Origin: Ciceribacter sichuanensis
GTDB taxonomy: Bacteria; Pseudomonadota; Alphaproteobacteria; Rhizobiales; Rhizobiaceae
Direction of reading: 5' to 3'
Length of the DNA stretch: 64,000 nucleotides
Assembly: GCF_024055605.1 (NCBI RefSeq)
Contig: NZ_JAMXLX010000001.1
Span: 1,116,001 to 1,180,000, forward strand
How positions within the stretch are numbered: position 1 is the first letter of the stretch; each line of letters begins with the position of its first letter. This document shows positions 55,065 through 64,000 of this stretch, one piece after another. A program made the translations under genes and the position numbers. The notes beneath the pieces were generated by a model. It was not told where the DNA came from and made no database searches. It saw only the letters and a program-made list of their open reading frames with translations.

Positions 55065-57422
55065 ATGAAGGCTGGTTCAAGATTTTTGAACGCAGTATCG
55101 GCGGTCGCGCTGTCTGCTGGTGTTGTTTCTTCGGGCGCAGGTGTAGCTGTCCTTGCATCGGCCATTGCGGCCCAGGCTGCCGTGATCCAGCGTATCGAGG
55201 TCAAGGGCGCCCAGCGTGTCAGCCCTGAGGCTGTGCGCTCGAATATCTCAATCAAGCCGGGTCAGAGCTTCTCGAACGCGGACATCGATGAATCCGTCAA
55301 GCAGCTCTATGCGACCGGCTTCTTCTCCGATGTTCGCATTTCCGTTTCCGGAAGCACACTTGTGGTCAGCGTTTCCGAAGCTCAGTTGATCAATCAGGTC
55401 GTCTTCAACGGCAACCGTAAGATCAAGGACGACAAGCTTAGAGGCATCGTTCAGACGCAGCCGATGGGTCCCTACAGCGAAGCTTTGGCTGCTGCAGACA
55501 TCTCGCGCATCAAGGAAGCCTATGCCGGCATCGGTCGCAGCGACGTCGAAGTGACGACGCAGGTCGTTCCGGTCGCGGAAGGCCGCGTTAATGTGGCTTT
55601 CGTGGTCAATGAGGGCGAGCGTACCAAGATCTCCAAGATCAATTTTGTTGGCAACAACGCCTACGGCGACGGTCGTCTGCAGTCGGTCATCCAGACCAAG
55701 CAGTCCAGCATGCTGTCGTTCCTGACGCGCAAGGACGTTTACAACGAGGACAAGCTGCGCGCTGACGAAGAGGCGCTACGCCAGTTCTACTACAATCACG
55801 GCTATGCCGACTTCAGGGTCGTTTCTTCCGACGTTTCGTTGAATGAGGCTGGCAACGAGTACACCATCACGATCACCGTTGACGAAGGTGAGCGCTACAA
55901 GTTTGGCGACGTGAAGGTTGAATCGACGGTCGAGGGTGTGGATGGCGCCGAACTGCAGGGGCTTCTCGAAACCCATGCCGGCAACACCTACAGCGCCAAG
56001 GACATCCAGAAGTCCATGGAATCGATTTCCCAGCGCGTTGCGGCCAAGGGTTATCCCTTCGCCCGCGTCGTTCCGCGCGGTGATCGTAACTTCGGCAACA
56101 ACACCATCGGCGTGACGTATCTCGTCGATCAGGGCGAGCGCGCTTATGTCGAGCGCATCGAAATCCGTGGCAACACCCGTACGCGTGACTATGTCATTCG
56201 TCGCGAGTTCGACCTTTCCGAAGGCGATGCTTTCAACCAGGAAACCATCACCCGTGCGAAGCGTCGCCTTGAGGCCCTTGGTTACTTCACCAGCGTGAAC
56301 ATTTCGACGCAGCAGGGTACCGCTCCGGATCGTGTCGTTCTCGTTGTGGACGTTGAAGATCAGCCGACCGGTTCGTTCGGTATCGGTGCCGGCTATTCCG
56401 TCGGTGGCGATGGTCTCGTTCTGGAAGCTTCTGTTGAAGAAAAGAACTTCCTTGGTCGCGGTCAGTTTATTCGTCTTGCCGTAGGTGGTGGTTTCGAAGA
56501 TAGCCGTACCTACAACTTCTCCTTCACCGAACCGTATTTCCTCGGCTATCGCTTGGCTGCGGGTTTCGACCTGTTCAAGAGCCAGACCAGCAGCAACTCG
56601 GACTACAAATATGAGGAGCAGGGTGTCACCTTCCGTATCACGGCGCCGATCACCGAGGATCTGGCTACGACGGTTCGCTACACCTACAAGCAGATCAAGT
56701 ATAAGGAAGACGGCGCCTTCGGCACTGACGGTATCGCGCATACCTCGGACGACACGCTTTCCGATCCGTATATCGATCTGATCGAAGAAAGCCCGTGGAA
56801 GCAGTCGATCATCGGTCATTCGTTCGTTTATAACACGCTCGATGATCGTACCATGCCGCGCGAAGGGATCTACGCCAGCTTCACGCATGAATATGCGGGT
56901 CTCGGCGGAGATTCGGACTACTACAAGGTCTACGGCAAGTTCCGTTACTTCCACCCTCTGTCTGATGAGTTTGACGTCATCGGTTCCGTCTCGGCCAGCG
57001 CTGGTCATGTCATCGCGACCGATGGCAAGCTGAATGTCTTCGATCAGTTCCAGATCGGTGGCAAGGAACTGCGCGGCTTCGATACCCAGGGTATCGGCGC
57101 TCGTGCGGGAGACGATGCTCTCGGCGGCACGACCTACTTCACGGCTTCGGCTGAAGCCAGCTTCCCGATGCCGCTCGTTCCGCAGGACCTCAATCTGCGC
57201 GGTGCGATCTTCGCGGATGCCGGTACGCTCTACGGTAACGACGTCAGCACCGGCAACTCGACGGTTGTTGGTACCGACATGTCGCTCCGCGCATCGGTTG
57301 GTGCCGGTATCGTATGGTTGTCGCCGTTCGGACCGCTGCGCTTCGACTACGCGGTTCCGGTTGCCAAGGAAGATTACGACGAAGTTCAGAACTTCCGCTT
57401 CAGCATGGCGAACCAGTTCTAA
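55065..57422 (+). CDS. bamA: Outer-membrane protein assembly factor BamA
   Basis: A 785-residue outer-membrane insertase. The signal peptide (about residues 1-42) ends near AIAAQA. Five POTRA repeats (first VIQRIEVKGAQRVSPEAV) span about 45-430, and the Omp85 beta-barrel follows, ending in the aromatic C-terminus RFSMANQF. The central subunit of the BAM complex. The ATG at 55065 was chosen because it places the signal peptide; AGAAGG lies 12 nt upstream. skp, often downstream, is absent. Confidence 0.95.
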   Translation: MKAGSRFLNAVSAVALSAGVVSSGAGVAVLASAIAAQAAVIQRIEVKGAQRVSPEAVRSNISIKPGQSFSNADIDESVKQLYATGFFSDVRISVSGSTLVVSVSEAQLINQVVFNGNRKIKDDKLRGIVQTQPMGPYSEALAAADISRIKEAYAGIGRSDVEVTTQVVPVAEGRVNVAFVVNEGERTKISKINFVGNNAYGDGRLQSVIQTKQSSMLSFLTRKDVYNEDKLRADEEALRQFYYNHGYADFRVVSSDVSLNEAGNEYTITITVDEGERYKFGDVKVESTVEGVDGAELQGLLETHAGNTYSAKDIQKSMESISQRVAAKGYPFARVVPRGDRNFGNNTIGVTYLVDQGERAYVERIEIRGNTRTRDYVIRREFDLSEGDAFNQETITRAKRRLEALGYFTSVNISTQQGTAPDRVVLVVDVEDQPTGSFGIGAGYSVGGDGLVLEASVEEKNFLGRGQFIRLAVGGGFEDSRTYNFSFTEPYFLGYRLAAGFDLFKSQTSSNSDYKYEEQGVTFRITAPITEDLATTVRYTYKQIKYKEDGAFGTDGIAHTSDDTLSDPYIDLIEESPWKQSIIGHSFVYNTLDDRTMPREGIYASFTHEYAGLGGDSDYYKVYGKFRYFHPLSDEFDVIGSVSASAGHVIATDGKLNVFDQFQIGGKELRGFDTQGIGARAGDDALGGTTYFTASAEASFPMPLVPQDLNLRGAIFADAGTLYGNDVSTGNSTVVGTDMSLRASVGAGIVWLSPFGPLRFDYAVPVAKEDYDEVQNFRFSMANQF

Positions 57423-57473
57423 GGTCCGTGGCCCAAAGGCTGCTTGCGGCGCAACGTTCTGGGGCTTTGGCTG

Positions 57474-58538
57474 ATGGAGCATAATCACTTTTTTCCGCCC
57501 CATGAGGGGATCGCGCTTGCGTCGATCGCCGCTCATGTGGGGGCGGAATTGCTTGATCAGGGTGCGGGCGATCGGATGATCCGGTCGGTCGCGCCCGTTA
57601 ATCGCGCGCGCGCAGGGGACATTTGTTACATCCTGTCCCGTCGCAGCAAAGAAGAGCTGAAGACTTGCGAGGCTTCAGCGATTATCTGCGACAAGGCGCT
57701 TCGGTCGCTTATTCCCGACCATATTCCGGTGCTTCTGAGTTCGGCTCCGGCTATGGCTTTCGCCATGGCGGGTGGTCTGCTTTTCCCGTCGGGTCTTCGC
57801 CCGGTTGAAATGGTCGATGAGGCCGAGGCTATTTCACCGGCGGCTTTCGTCGATGCTTCGGCACGGTTGGAGCCGGGCGTGCGCATCGAGCCTATGGCTG
57901 TGATCGGCGCGGATGTCGAAATCGGCAGCGGCAGTCATATTGGCGCAGGGGCCGTTATCGGTCGTGGCGTGCGCATCGGCCGAAACTGCACTGTCGCCGC
58001 TGGTGCCACGGTTCAGGTGGCGCTGATCGGTAACAATGTCATCATCCACAATGGTGCCCGTATTGGGCAGGACGGCTTTGGATATGCGCCGGGGCCTCGT
58101 GGCATGATCAAGATCGTGCAGGTCGGCCGCGTCATCATCCAGGATCACGTGGAGATTGGCGCGAACACCACGATTGACCGTGGCACGATGGACGATACGG
58201 TGATCGGCGAAGGCACCAAGATCGATAATCTGGTGCAGATCGGTCATAATGTCCGCATCGGTCGCCATTGCGGCATCGTCAGCCAGGTGGGTATCGCCGG
58301 CAGCACCCGCATTGGCGACGGTGTCATGATCGGCGGAGCCTGCGGGGTCAATGGTCACATCACCATCGGCGACGGCGCACAGATCGCCGCAATGAGCGGC
58401 GTCCTTTCGGATGTGCCTCCGGGTGAACGCTATGGCGGGATACCGGCGCGCCCGATGAAGGATTACCTTCGCGAAGTCGCCGAAATGTTGAGCCGTACGG
58501 ATAGCCGCAACAAGGAAAAGGAGGGCAAGAATGACTGA
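57474..58538 (+). CDS. lpxD: UDP-3-O-acylglucosamine N-acyltransferase
   Basis: A 354-residue hexapeptide-repeat acyltransferase of lipid A synthesis (third step). The N-terminal uridine-binding domain is followed by about ten hexapeptide rungs ([20 protein letters not shown] region) and the catalytic His region in [24 protein letters not shown], cited by position about 255-275. It overlaps fabZ by 8 nt, so the two are coupled. The start is the ATG at 57474. Confidence 0.95.
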   Translation: MEHNHFFPPHEGIALASIAAHVGAELLDQGAGDRMIRSVAPVNRARAGDICYILSRRSKEELKTCEASAIICDKALRSLIPDHIPVLLSSAPAMAFAMAGGLLFPSGLRPVEMVDEAEAISPAAFVDASARLEPGVRIEPMAVIGADVEIGSGSHIGAGAVIGRGVRIGRNCTVAAGATVQVALIGNNVIIHNGARIGQDGFGYAPGPRGMIKIVQVGRVIIQDHVEIGANTTIDRGTMDDTVIGEGTKIDNLVQIGHNVRIGRHCGIVSQVGIAGSTRIGDGVMIGGACGVNGHITIGDGAQIAAMSGVLSDVPPGERYGGIPARPMKDYLREVAEMLSRTDSRNKEKEGKND

Positions 58539-58998
58539 GGACGTTAAGACGGAACTGGGTTCGGCCGATGTCCTCCAGATCATGAAGTATCTGCCCCACC
58601 GCTATCCTTTTCTGCTGGTGGACAAGATCATCGAGATCGACGGCGACAATTCCGCAATCGGCATCAAGAACGTGACGGCCAACGAACCGCATTTCACTGG
58701 CCATTTTCCGGAAGCCCCGATCATGCCGGGTGTCTTGCTGATCGAGGGCATGGCCCAGACGGCGGGCGCGATCTGCGCGCGTAAGGAAGGACAGGGCGGG
58801 AACCTCGTCTACTTCATGACGATCGATAATGCCCGCTTCCGCCGCCCGGTTGTGCCGGGCGATCGCGTCGAATACCATGTCGTGAAGCAAAAGCAGCGCG
58901 GCAACATCTGGAAGTTCCACTGCGATGCCAAGGTCGATGGCGCGCTGGTCGCAGAAGCAGACATCGGTGCCATGATCATGCGCAAGGAAGACAAATGA
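58531..58998 (+). CDS. fabZ: 3-hydroxyacyl-ACP dehydratase FabZ
   Basis: A 155-residue hot-dog-fold enzyme of fatty-acid synthesis with catalytic H58 ([12 protein letters not shown]) and E72 (IEGMAQ). [14 protein letters not shown] is the family start. Overlaps lpxD by 8 nt at the start and lpxA by 4 nt (ATGA) at the end. Fatty-acid and lipid A synthesis compete for the same hydroxyacyl-ACP, so the linkage makes sense. Confidence 0.96.
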   Translation: MTEDVKTELGSADVLQIMKYLPHRYPFLLVDKIIEIDGDNSAIGIKNVTANEPHFTGHFPEAPIMPGVLLIEGMAQTAGAICARKEGQGGNLVYFMTIDNARFRRPVVPGDRVEYHVVKQKQRGNIWKFHCDAKVDGALVAEADIGAMIMRKEDK

Positions 58999-59810
58999 GC
59001 ATGATCGCCGCAAGCGCCAGTATTCATCCCCTTGCCGTCATCGACGACGGTGCCGTGATTGGCGAAAACGTCAGGATCGGTCCGTTCTGTCATGTTGGCT
59101 CCCGGGTGAAGCTCGGCGATGGCAGCGAGTTGGTATCGCATGTCTCTCTATCCGGCCTGACGACGATCGGCCGCAATGCGAAGATTTTTCCCTGCGCGGT
59201 GATCGGCGGGGATCCGCAGAGCGTTCATCACGCCGGCGAGGAAACGACGCTGACCATCGGCGACAATTGCACGATGCGCGAAGGCGTGACGATGAACACC
59301 GGCACCGCCGAAGGCGGCGGCAAGACGGTTGTCGGAAACAACAACCTGTTTCTCGCCAATTCCCATGTGGCGCATGATTGCATTCTCGGCGATCACATCA
59401 TCCTGTCGAATAACGTGATGCTGGCTGGCCATGTGAAGGTCGAGGATCGGGTGATCCTTGGTGGCGGTTCGGCCGTGCACCAGTTTACCCGCATCGGTCG
59501 GCAGGCCTTCATCGGCGGTCTCTCGGCGGTCAGCTATGATGTCATCCCTTACGGCATGCTCAACGGAAACCCGGGTATCCTCGGCGGCCTGAATGTTGTC
59601 GGCATGACCCGAGCCGGCATCGAGCGGTCGGTGATCCATCAGGTCCGTCGCGCTTTCAAGCAGATATTCGAAGGCGAGGGTTCCGCCCGCGTCAATGCCG
59701 AAGCGATCCGCGAAGAGTATCTCGATTGCCCGCAGGTTATCGAGATCCTGGATTTCATCGCTGCCGAAAGCGACAGGGCGCTTTCTTCTCCGCATCGCGG
59801 CAAGAACTGA
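58995..59810 (+). CDS. lpxA: UDP-N-acetylglucosamine acyltransferase
   Basis: A 271-residue left-handed beta-helix acyltransferase, first step of lipid A synthesis. The catalytic His is H127 ([13 protein letters not shown]). [12 protein letters not shown] and [16 protein letters not shown] are present. Overlaps fabZ by 4 nt; lpxI follows 3 nt later. Confidence 0.96.
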   Translation: MSMIAASASIHPLAVIDDGAVIGENVRIGPFCHVGSRVKLGDGSELVSHVSLSGLTTIGRNAKIFPCAVIGGDPQSVHHAGEETTLTIGDNCTMREGVTMNTGTAEGGGKTVVGNNNLFLANSHVAHDCILGDHIILSNNVMLAGHVKVEDRVILGGGSAVHQFTRIGRQAFIGGLSAVSYDVIPYGMLNGNPGILGGLNVVGMTRAGIERSVIHQVRRAFKQIFEGEGSARVNAEAIREEYLDCPQVIEILDFIAAESDRALSSPHRGKN

Positions 59811-59813
59811 CGC

Positions 59814-60689
59814 ATGGCGCCGGCCAAGGCAGGAACGGGTCGTCTGGCGATCGTCGCCGGAAGCGGCCTTTTGCCTCTTTATGTGGCGGAAGCAGCCCGG
59901 CGATCCGGTGAGGATCCCTTCATTCTGCGACTGAAGGACGAAGCCGATCAGCAATGGCAGGGTTTTGACAATGCCGTGGTGGGCGTCGGCGACGTTGCGG
60001 GCTTGTCCGCGCTTTTTCGCCGCCATGATATCGGACGCGTCGTGCTCTCCGGCGGCGTCAAGCGCCGTCCGGGCTTTCGCGAAATCCACGTCAACCTGAA
60101 GGCGCTGATGAAACTGCCTTTGGCGCTGAAGACGCTGCTTGCTGGCGGTGACGACGCCGTCCTCAAGATGGTGATTTCGCTGATTGAGGGGCTGGGCTGC
60201 CATGTTATCGGCGTTCAGGACATTGCGCCCGATCTTCTTGCGTCTACCGGTCCGCTTGGCGCCATATCGCCAAACGAGGACGATTTGCGTGACATAGCCA
60301 AGGGTGCCGAGGCAGCTGAAGCACTCGGGCGGCTTGATGTCGGGCAGGGCGCTGTCACTGTCGGCGGGCGTATCGTGGCGCTCGAAGGGGTCGAGGGAAC
60401 CGATGCCATGCTCGCACGCGTTGCGCGGTTGAGGGATGAGGGCCGGATTTCACAGCGCCGCAGGGGGGTGCTGGTCAAGCTGTGCAAACCGCAGCAGGAT
60501 CTTCGCGCCGATCTGCCGTCAATCGGCCGCTCGACCGTGGAAAATGCCAAGCGAGCGGGTCTTGCCGGCGTCGCCGTCGAAGCCGGACGGGCGCTGGTGA
60601 TCGAGCGCGAGGCGACGATTGCGGCGGCCAACGAGGCGGGCCTTTTCGTGATTGGCATCGATCGCGGCTTGCCGGGAGGCGTGATGTGA
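59814..60689 (+). CDS. lpxI: UDP-2,3-diacylglucosamine pyrophosphatase LpxI
   Basis: A 291-residue protein of the LpxI (DUF1009) family, which replaces LpxH in alphaproteobacteria. Family marks are GRLAIVAGSGLLPLYVAEAA at the start, VGVGDVAGL, and KLCKPQQDLRADLPSIGRSTVENA, all near the expected positions. It cleaves UDP-diacylglucosamine to lipid X. Overlaps the GTG start of lpxB by 4 nt. Confidence 0.93.
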   Translation: MAPAKAGTGRLAIVAGSGLLPLYVAEAARRSGEDPFILRLKDEADQQWQGFDNAVVGVGDVAGLSALFRRHDIGRVVLSGGVKRRPGFREIHVNLKALMKLPLALKTLLAGGDDAVLKMVISLIEGLGCHVIGVQDIAPDLLASTGPLGAISPNEDDLRDIAKGAEAAEALGRLDVGQGAVTVGGRIVALEGVEGTDAMLARVARLRDEGRISQRRRGVLVKLCKPQQDLRADLPSIGRSTVENAKRAGLAGVAVEAGRALVIEREATIAAANEAGLFVIGIDRGLPGGVM

Positions 60690-61873
60690 GTGACCGTCCG
60701 CTGAAGATTGCTGTTATCGCCGGCGAAGTCTCCGGCGATCTTCTGGGTGGAGACCTGATCGCCGCGCTGAAAAAGCGCCATGGCGGACCGGTTGAACTCG
60801 TTGGCGTGGGTGGCGACGCGCTGGAGCGCGAAGGCCTGCGTTCCCTTTTCGATTTTTCCGAGCTTTCAGTCATGGGGCTTACGCAGGTGCTTGCCCGCCT
60901 GCCGCGTTTCCTCTCGCTGATCCGGCGGGCGGCGAGGGCCATCGTCGCCGCGAAGCCTGACTTGCTGCTGATCGTGGATAGTCCCGATTTCACCCATCGC
61001 GTGGCGAAAAGGGTTCGCAAAGCTCTGCCTGATCTTCCGGTGGTGGATTATGTCTGCCCAAGCGTCTGGGCATGGAAGGAATATCGCGCCAAGGCGATGC
61101 TCGACTACGTCGACGCGGTGCTGGCCGTCCTGCCCTTCGAGCCGGAGGTGATGCGTCGCCTCGGTGGTCCCCCGACGCATTTCGTCGGCCATCGTCTCAC
61201 GACCAATGCCAAGCTGCTGGAAACGCGTGCCGCGCGCGCGGGAAAGCCGCCCAGGCGGGCTGACGAGCAGAAGACGATCATGCTGCTTCCCGGTTCGCGC
61301 GGGGCCGAGATCTCGGCGTTGCTGCCGGTCTATGGGCAGGCCATGGTCGAGTTTACCGAGAGAAACGGGCCGAGCCGGTTCCTCCTGCCGACCGTGCCGC
61401 GTCAGGAAGCACGCGTGCGCCAGATGATCGCCGACTGGGCTCTGAAGCCCGAGGTTCTCGTCGGCGAGGATGCGAAATGGCAGGCCTTTGCCGAGGCCGA
61501 CGCAGCGATTGCTGCTTCCGGTACCGTGATCCTTGAACTGGCGCTGGCGACGGTACCCATGGTTTCCACCTACAAGACCGACTGGCTGATGACGCTCATC
61601 AGTCACCGCATCAAGATCTGGACCGGGGCGCTTCCCAACCTGATCGCAGATTATCCGATTGTGCCGGAATATCTGAACGACTACGTGCGGCCGGGTAATC
61701 TCCTGCGCATGGCGGAAAGGCTCGCTACCGATACGCTCGAGCGGCAGGCCATGCTGGCCGGTTTCGATCTCGCATGGAAGCGGCTTGCGACGGATCGTCC
61801 CGCCGGCGAAGAGGGCGCACGGATCGTCCTCGATCTCCTGCGCGACAAGGGCGTTCTTCCCCAAAACGCCTGA
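60686..61873 (+). CDS. lpxB: Lipid-A-disaccharide synthase
   Basis: A 395-residue GT-B-type glycosyltransferase that joins lipid X and UDP-diacylglucosamine. The start MSDRPLKIAVIAGEVSGDLLG with AGEVSGD, VDYVCPSVWAWKEYRA, and LLPGSRGAEI are diagnostic. I chose the GTG at 60686 (GTGA overlap with lpxI stop, GGGAGG 6 nt upstream); the frame is open far upstream inside lpxI. It is last in the superoperon. Confidence 0.95.
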   Translation: MSDRPLKIAVIAGEVSGDLLGGDLIAALKKRHGGPVELVGVGGDALEREGLRSLFDFSELSVMGLTQVLARLPRFLSLIRRAARAIVAAKPDLLLIVDSPDFTHRVAKRVRKALPDLPVVDYVCPSVWAWKEYRAKAMLDYVDAVLAVLPFEPEVMRRLGGPPTHFVGHRLTTNAKLLETRAARAGKPPRRADEQKTIMLLPGSRGAEISALLPVYGQAMVEFTERNGPSRFLLPTVPRQEARVRQMIADWALKPEVLVGEDAKWQAFAEADAAIAASGTVILELALATVPMVSTYKTDWLMTLISHRIKIWTGALPNLIADYPIVPEYLNDYVRPGNLLRMAERLATDTLERQAMLAGFDLAWKRLATDRPAGEEGARIVLDLLRDKGVLPQNA

Positions 61874-61900
61874 GGCATTCCCGCTCGAAACGGGTGCGGA

Positions 61901-61940
61901 CCTGCCGGCGGCTGCCTTTTCCAAACCGGCAGGCCCTTCC
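61901..61940 (+). terminator. Weak terminator candidate after lpxB
   Basis: CCTGCCGG / CCGGCAGG with a 17-nt loop followed by CCCTTCC, about 28 nt past the lpxB stop. It lacks a proper T-run. Confidence 0.3.
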
Positions 61941-61994
61941 GGATCAATGCCATGCGCGACATCGGTCCGGATTTCTCAAGGCGGGGATGCGGAT

Positions 61995-63188
61995 TTACTG
62001 TGTCCAGGAGGCGAAGGGGTCCGGCAGTTTGCTCCATGCCGATGGCGTGAAATTCTCGGCGGGCACGAGGCAGGCGTCGAGTTCCGCCGTTATCCGCCTC
62101 TCATCCATGGGATCGGCGCCGATGAACACGATCTCCTGCCGGCGGTCGCCCCATTCCGGATCGAGATAGGGCGCCATGGCACGCTTGAACCCGGCATCGT
62201 CAGGCCAGCGTTCGCGAGGTACCGACGCCCACCAGAGGCCCATGCGGCCGGTCCGGACCAGCGCCCCCGCCTGACTGATTGAGCCGACATGATGCGGCCT
62301 CGTCGCCAGCCAGAAGAAGCCCTTGGTGCGGATGACACCCGGCCAGGCGCGGTCGATGAAGGCCTGAAATTTCGTGGGGTCGAGCGGTTGGCGCGCCTTG
62401 TAGACGAAGGAACGGATGCCGTATTCCTCCGTTTCCGGCACATGGTCCTTGAAGCCGTTCAGTTCCTTGAACCAAAGCGGATGGGTTTCCGCCTTGTCGA
62501 TGTCAAACAGACCGGTTCCAAGGATGTCGCGCGGTGCGACGGCACCGAAATCCGTCTCGATCACCCGCGCATCCGGGTTGAGGCCGGCGATGATCTTGAG
62601 CGCGGCGTCGCGCTGTTCCGGTGTCGCGGTTCCGATCTTGTTGAGCACGACGACATCGGCGAACTCGATCTGCTCGACCAGCAGGTCTACGAGGGTTCGA
62701 TTGTCGCCATCGCCCGCCGTTTCGCCTCGGTCCGCGAGAAAATCGGAGGAGGAATAGTCGTTCAGCAGATTTGCCGCGTCGACCACGGTCACCATGGTGT
62801 CGAGCTCAGCTATATCGGACAGGCTCTGTCCATTGTCATCGCGAAAATCGAAGGTGGTGGCGATGGGAAGTGGCTCGGCAATACCGGTCGCCTCGATCAG
62901 CAGATAGTCGAACCGGCCCTGCACGGCGAGATCCCGCACTTCGCGCAGCAGATCGTCGCGAAGCGTGCAACAGATACAGCCGTTGGTCATTTCGACCAGT
63001 TGTTCCTCCGTCCGGGAAAGTGCGGCGTCTCCATCGCGCACCAGCGCCGCGTCGATGTTCACTTCACTCATATCGTTGACGATCACCGCAACACGGAGAC
63101 CGCTTCGATTGGAAAGAACGTGGTTGAGCAGGGTTGTCTTGCCCGCTCCGAGAAAGCCGGAGAGAACAGTGACAGGCAATTTGTCCAT
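61995..63188 (-). CDS. COG0523 (CobW-like) GTPase, probable zinc metallochaperone
   Basis: A 397-residue P-loop GTPase. Walker [11 protein letters not shown] is at 11-20, the metal-binding GCICC (C71, C73, C74) is at 70-74, and VVLNKIG is near 210. The C-terminal CobW_C domain includes [13 protein letters not shown]. Zinc-responsive members of this family (ZigA/ZNG1-like) hand zinc to client enzymes when zinc is scarce. Placement downstream of znuA and a Zur-like palindrome in front of it support that reading. The ATG at 63186-63188 starts [11 protein letters not shown]; the frame is open further upstream. Confidence 0.9.
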   Translation of the reverse strand: MDKLPVTVLSGFLGAGKTTLLNHVLSNRSGLRVAVIVNDMSEVNIDAALVRDGDAALSRTEEQLVEMTNGCICCTLRDDLLREVRDLAVQGRFDYLLIEATGIAEPLPIATTFDFRDDNGQSLSDIAELDTMVTVVDAANLLNDYSSSDFLADRGETAGDGDNRTLVDLLVEQIEFADVVVLNKIGTATPEQRDAALKIIAGLNPDARVIETDFGAVAPRDILGTGLFDIDKAETHPLWFKELNGFKDHVPETEEYGIRSFVYKARQPLDPTKFQAFIDRAWPGVIRTKGFFWLATRPHHVGSISQAGALVRTGRMGLWWASVPRERWPDDAGFKRAMAPYLDPEWGDRRQEIVFIGADPMDERRITAELDACLVPAENFTPSAWSKLPDPFASWTQ

Positions 63189-63205
63189 GTGACAAACTCC
63201 AAAAC

Positions 63206-63218
63206 GTAATACTGTAAC
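63206..63218 (-). promoter_or_regulatory. Zur-box-like palindrome before the COG0523 gene
   Basis: GTAATACTGTAAC, an imperfect inverted repeat (9 of 13 positions symmetric including the flanks), lies 18 nt upstream of the start codon. It resembles the AT-rich Zur operators of alphaproteobacteria. Confidence 0.5.
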
Positions 63219-63232
63219 AACTAAAGGCCGCG

Positions 63233-63254
63233 AAAAGGCGGACTTCCGTCCGCC
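63233..63254 (-). terminator. Rho-independent terminator of znuA
   Basis: On the minus strand GGCGGAC / GTCCGCC with a GGAA loop followed by TTTT, 17 nt past the znuA stop. It separates znuA from the COG0523 gene. Confidence 0.8.
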
Positions 63255-63271
63255 CTCCGCAGAGTACAAGC

Positions 63272-64000
63272 TTAATGGGACAAGCAGTCAGCCAGAGACT
63301 TGGCCATGCCGCGCAGAAGCGTTGAGTAAAGCTCGGGGCCTTCCGTGATGGCGCCGCCCTCGGGATCGAGTGTACCGCTCTTCGCGTCGGTGCCCTCCGT
63401 AACGACCTTGATCAGCTTCGGTTCGAACTGGGGTTCGGCGAAGACGCAGGCCGCGCCGAGTTCCTTGACCTTGGCATGGATTTGGGACACGCGCTCCGCA
63501 CCGGGCATCGTCTCCGGGCTGACGGTGATCGAGCCAGCGACGCGGACATGGTAGCGGTGTTCGAAATACTGGTAGGCATCGTGGAAGACGATGAAGGGCT
63601 TGTCGGCGACAGGCGCAACGGTTTCGGCGATTTCCTTGTCCAGCGCGGTCAGTTCGTCGTCCAGCGCCTTGGCGTTCGCCTTGTAGCGCGCGGCGTTGGC
63701 AGGATCGGCCTCGATCAGCGTCGCCTCGATAGCACCGGCCATTACCTTGGCGTTCATCGGGTCGAGCCAGAGATGCATGTCCGTGCCGCCATGTTCGTCA
63801 TGATGATGTTCATCGGCATGCCCGGCTTCCTCACCGCTGGCTTCAGCATGCTCTGCTCCGTGGTCGTCATGATGCTCGCCCTCGGCATGCTCGTCATGTT
63901 CGCCATGATCATGGGCTTCGAAAGCGCCGCCTTCCCTGAAGGGCAGCTTGGTAATGCCGGGAGCGTCCTCAAGTTCGACGACCTTGGCCTTGCCGGCCAG
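63272..64000 (-). CDS. znuA: ZnuA, zinc ABC transporter binding protein, N-terminus outside window
   Basis: The last 242 codons of the periplasmic zinc-binding protein of the ZnuABC importer. A long His/Asp/Glu-rich loop (about 63790-63940, segments such as [19 protein letters not shown]) precedes the metal-site segment [29 protein letters not shown] follows with another metal-binding His, and a C-terminal Cys (LADCLSH) may pair with the Cys in [11 protein letters not shown]. This is the cluster A-I pattern for zinc. The signal peptide and first ligand lie beyond the right edge. A terminator follows the stop. Confidence 0.93.
   Translation of the reverse strand: MAGKAKVVELEDAPGITKLPFREGGAFEAHDHGEHDEHAEGEHHDDHGAEHAEASGEEAGHADEHHHDEHGGTDMHLWLDPMNAKVMAGAIEATLIEADPANAARYKANAKALDDELTALDKEIAETVAPVADKPFIVFHDAYQYFEHRYHVRVAGSITVSPETMPGAERVSQIHAKVKELGAACVFAEPQFEPKLIKVVTEGTDAKSGTLDPEGGAITEGPELYSTLLRGMAKSLADCLSH

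Noticed and set aside
55776..57536. 586-codon open frame on the minus strand opposite bamA
   Set aside because: Shadow of bamA; no start signal and no domain.

Overview
The window is a stretch of chromosome from an alphaproteobacterium of the order Hyphomicrobiales, most likely the family Rhizobiaceae (Agrobacterium / Rhizobium / Shinella-like). The evidence is gene order and gene content: metC next to the aapJQMP general amino-acid transporter operon; LpxI instead of LpxH in the lipid A cluster; EipB (DUF1849), DUF1127, DUF3126, DUF192 and NDUFS4/NDUFS6-like complex I accessory proteins; class I PHB synthase and a phasin; and high third-position GC. Almost everything is core chromosome. I see no prophage, transposon, CRISPR array or integrated element.

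Layout. 1-2.0 kb: start of trmFO, two tiny DUF1127 genes, and a three-hairpin small RNA whose loops carry the CCUCCUCCC anti-Shine-Dalgarno motif (cuckoo / alpha-r14 type). 2.1-4.0 kb: a DUF2157/GDYXXLXY membrane pair and tRNA-Leu. 4.2-12 kb: trigger factor, soluble transhydrogenase, recQ, radC, map and sfsA. 12-14.5 kb: PHB synthase diverging from a lipoprotein. 14.7-20.1 kb: aminotransferase, hom, two paralogous mini membrane proteins in an AT-rich pocket, recJ. 20.2-26.7 kb: two identical tRNA-Glu genes, a lipoprotein, glyoxalase I, a double cold-shock protein, DUF192, tRNA-Pro, an NDUFS4-like protein, tRNA-Arg, a transglutaminase-like peptidase and an SNase-like protein. 26.7-32.6 kb: aapP-M-Q-J and divergent metC. 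32.6-37.6 kb: FAD monooxygenase, NDUFS6-like zinc protein, alpha/beta hydrolase, enoyl-CoA hydratase, cysE, DUF3126, phasin. 37.8-40.6 kb: clpS-clpA. 40.8-44.5 kb: NTF2-like protein, azlCD, a LysR regulator divergent from a DUF1989 protein. 44.6-47.5 kb: a minus-strand operon RidA, GDPD, GNAT-like, HIT. 47.7-48.5 kb: eipB.

48.7-61.9 kb is a long plus-strand superoperon: rpsB, tsf, pyrH, frr, uppS, cdsA, rseP-type protease, bamA, lpxD, fabZ, lpxA, lpxI, lpxB. It couples translation, phospholipid and isoprenoid carrier synthesis, outer-membrane protein assembly and lipid A synthesis. dxr, often found between cdsA and rseP, and skp, often found between bamA and lpxD, are absent here. The right end (62.0-64.0 kb, minus strand) is a zinc-acquisition locus: the end of znuA with a His-rich loop, then a COG0523/CobW GTPase with its own terminator-insulated promoter region and a Zur-box-like palindrome.

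The most interesting part is the left end. The cuckoo-type sRNA and the adjacent DUF1127 genes share a promoter architecture: GTGCAG palindrome, 18-bp spacer, TATA-type -10. This suggests a co-regulated RNA/RNA-binding-protein module. All start and operon statements are inferred from the sequence alone.
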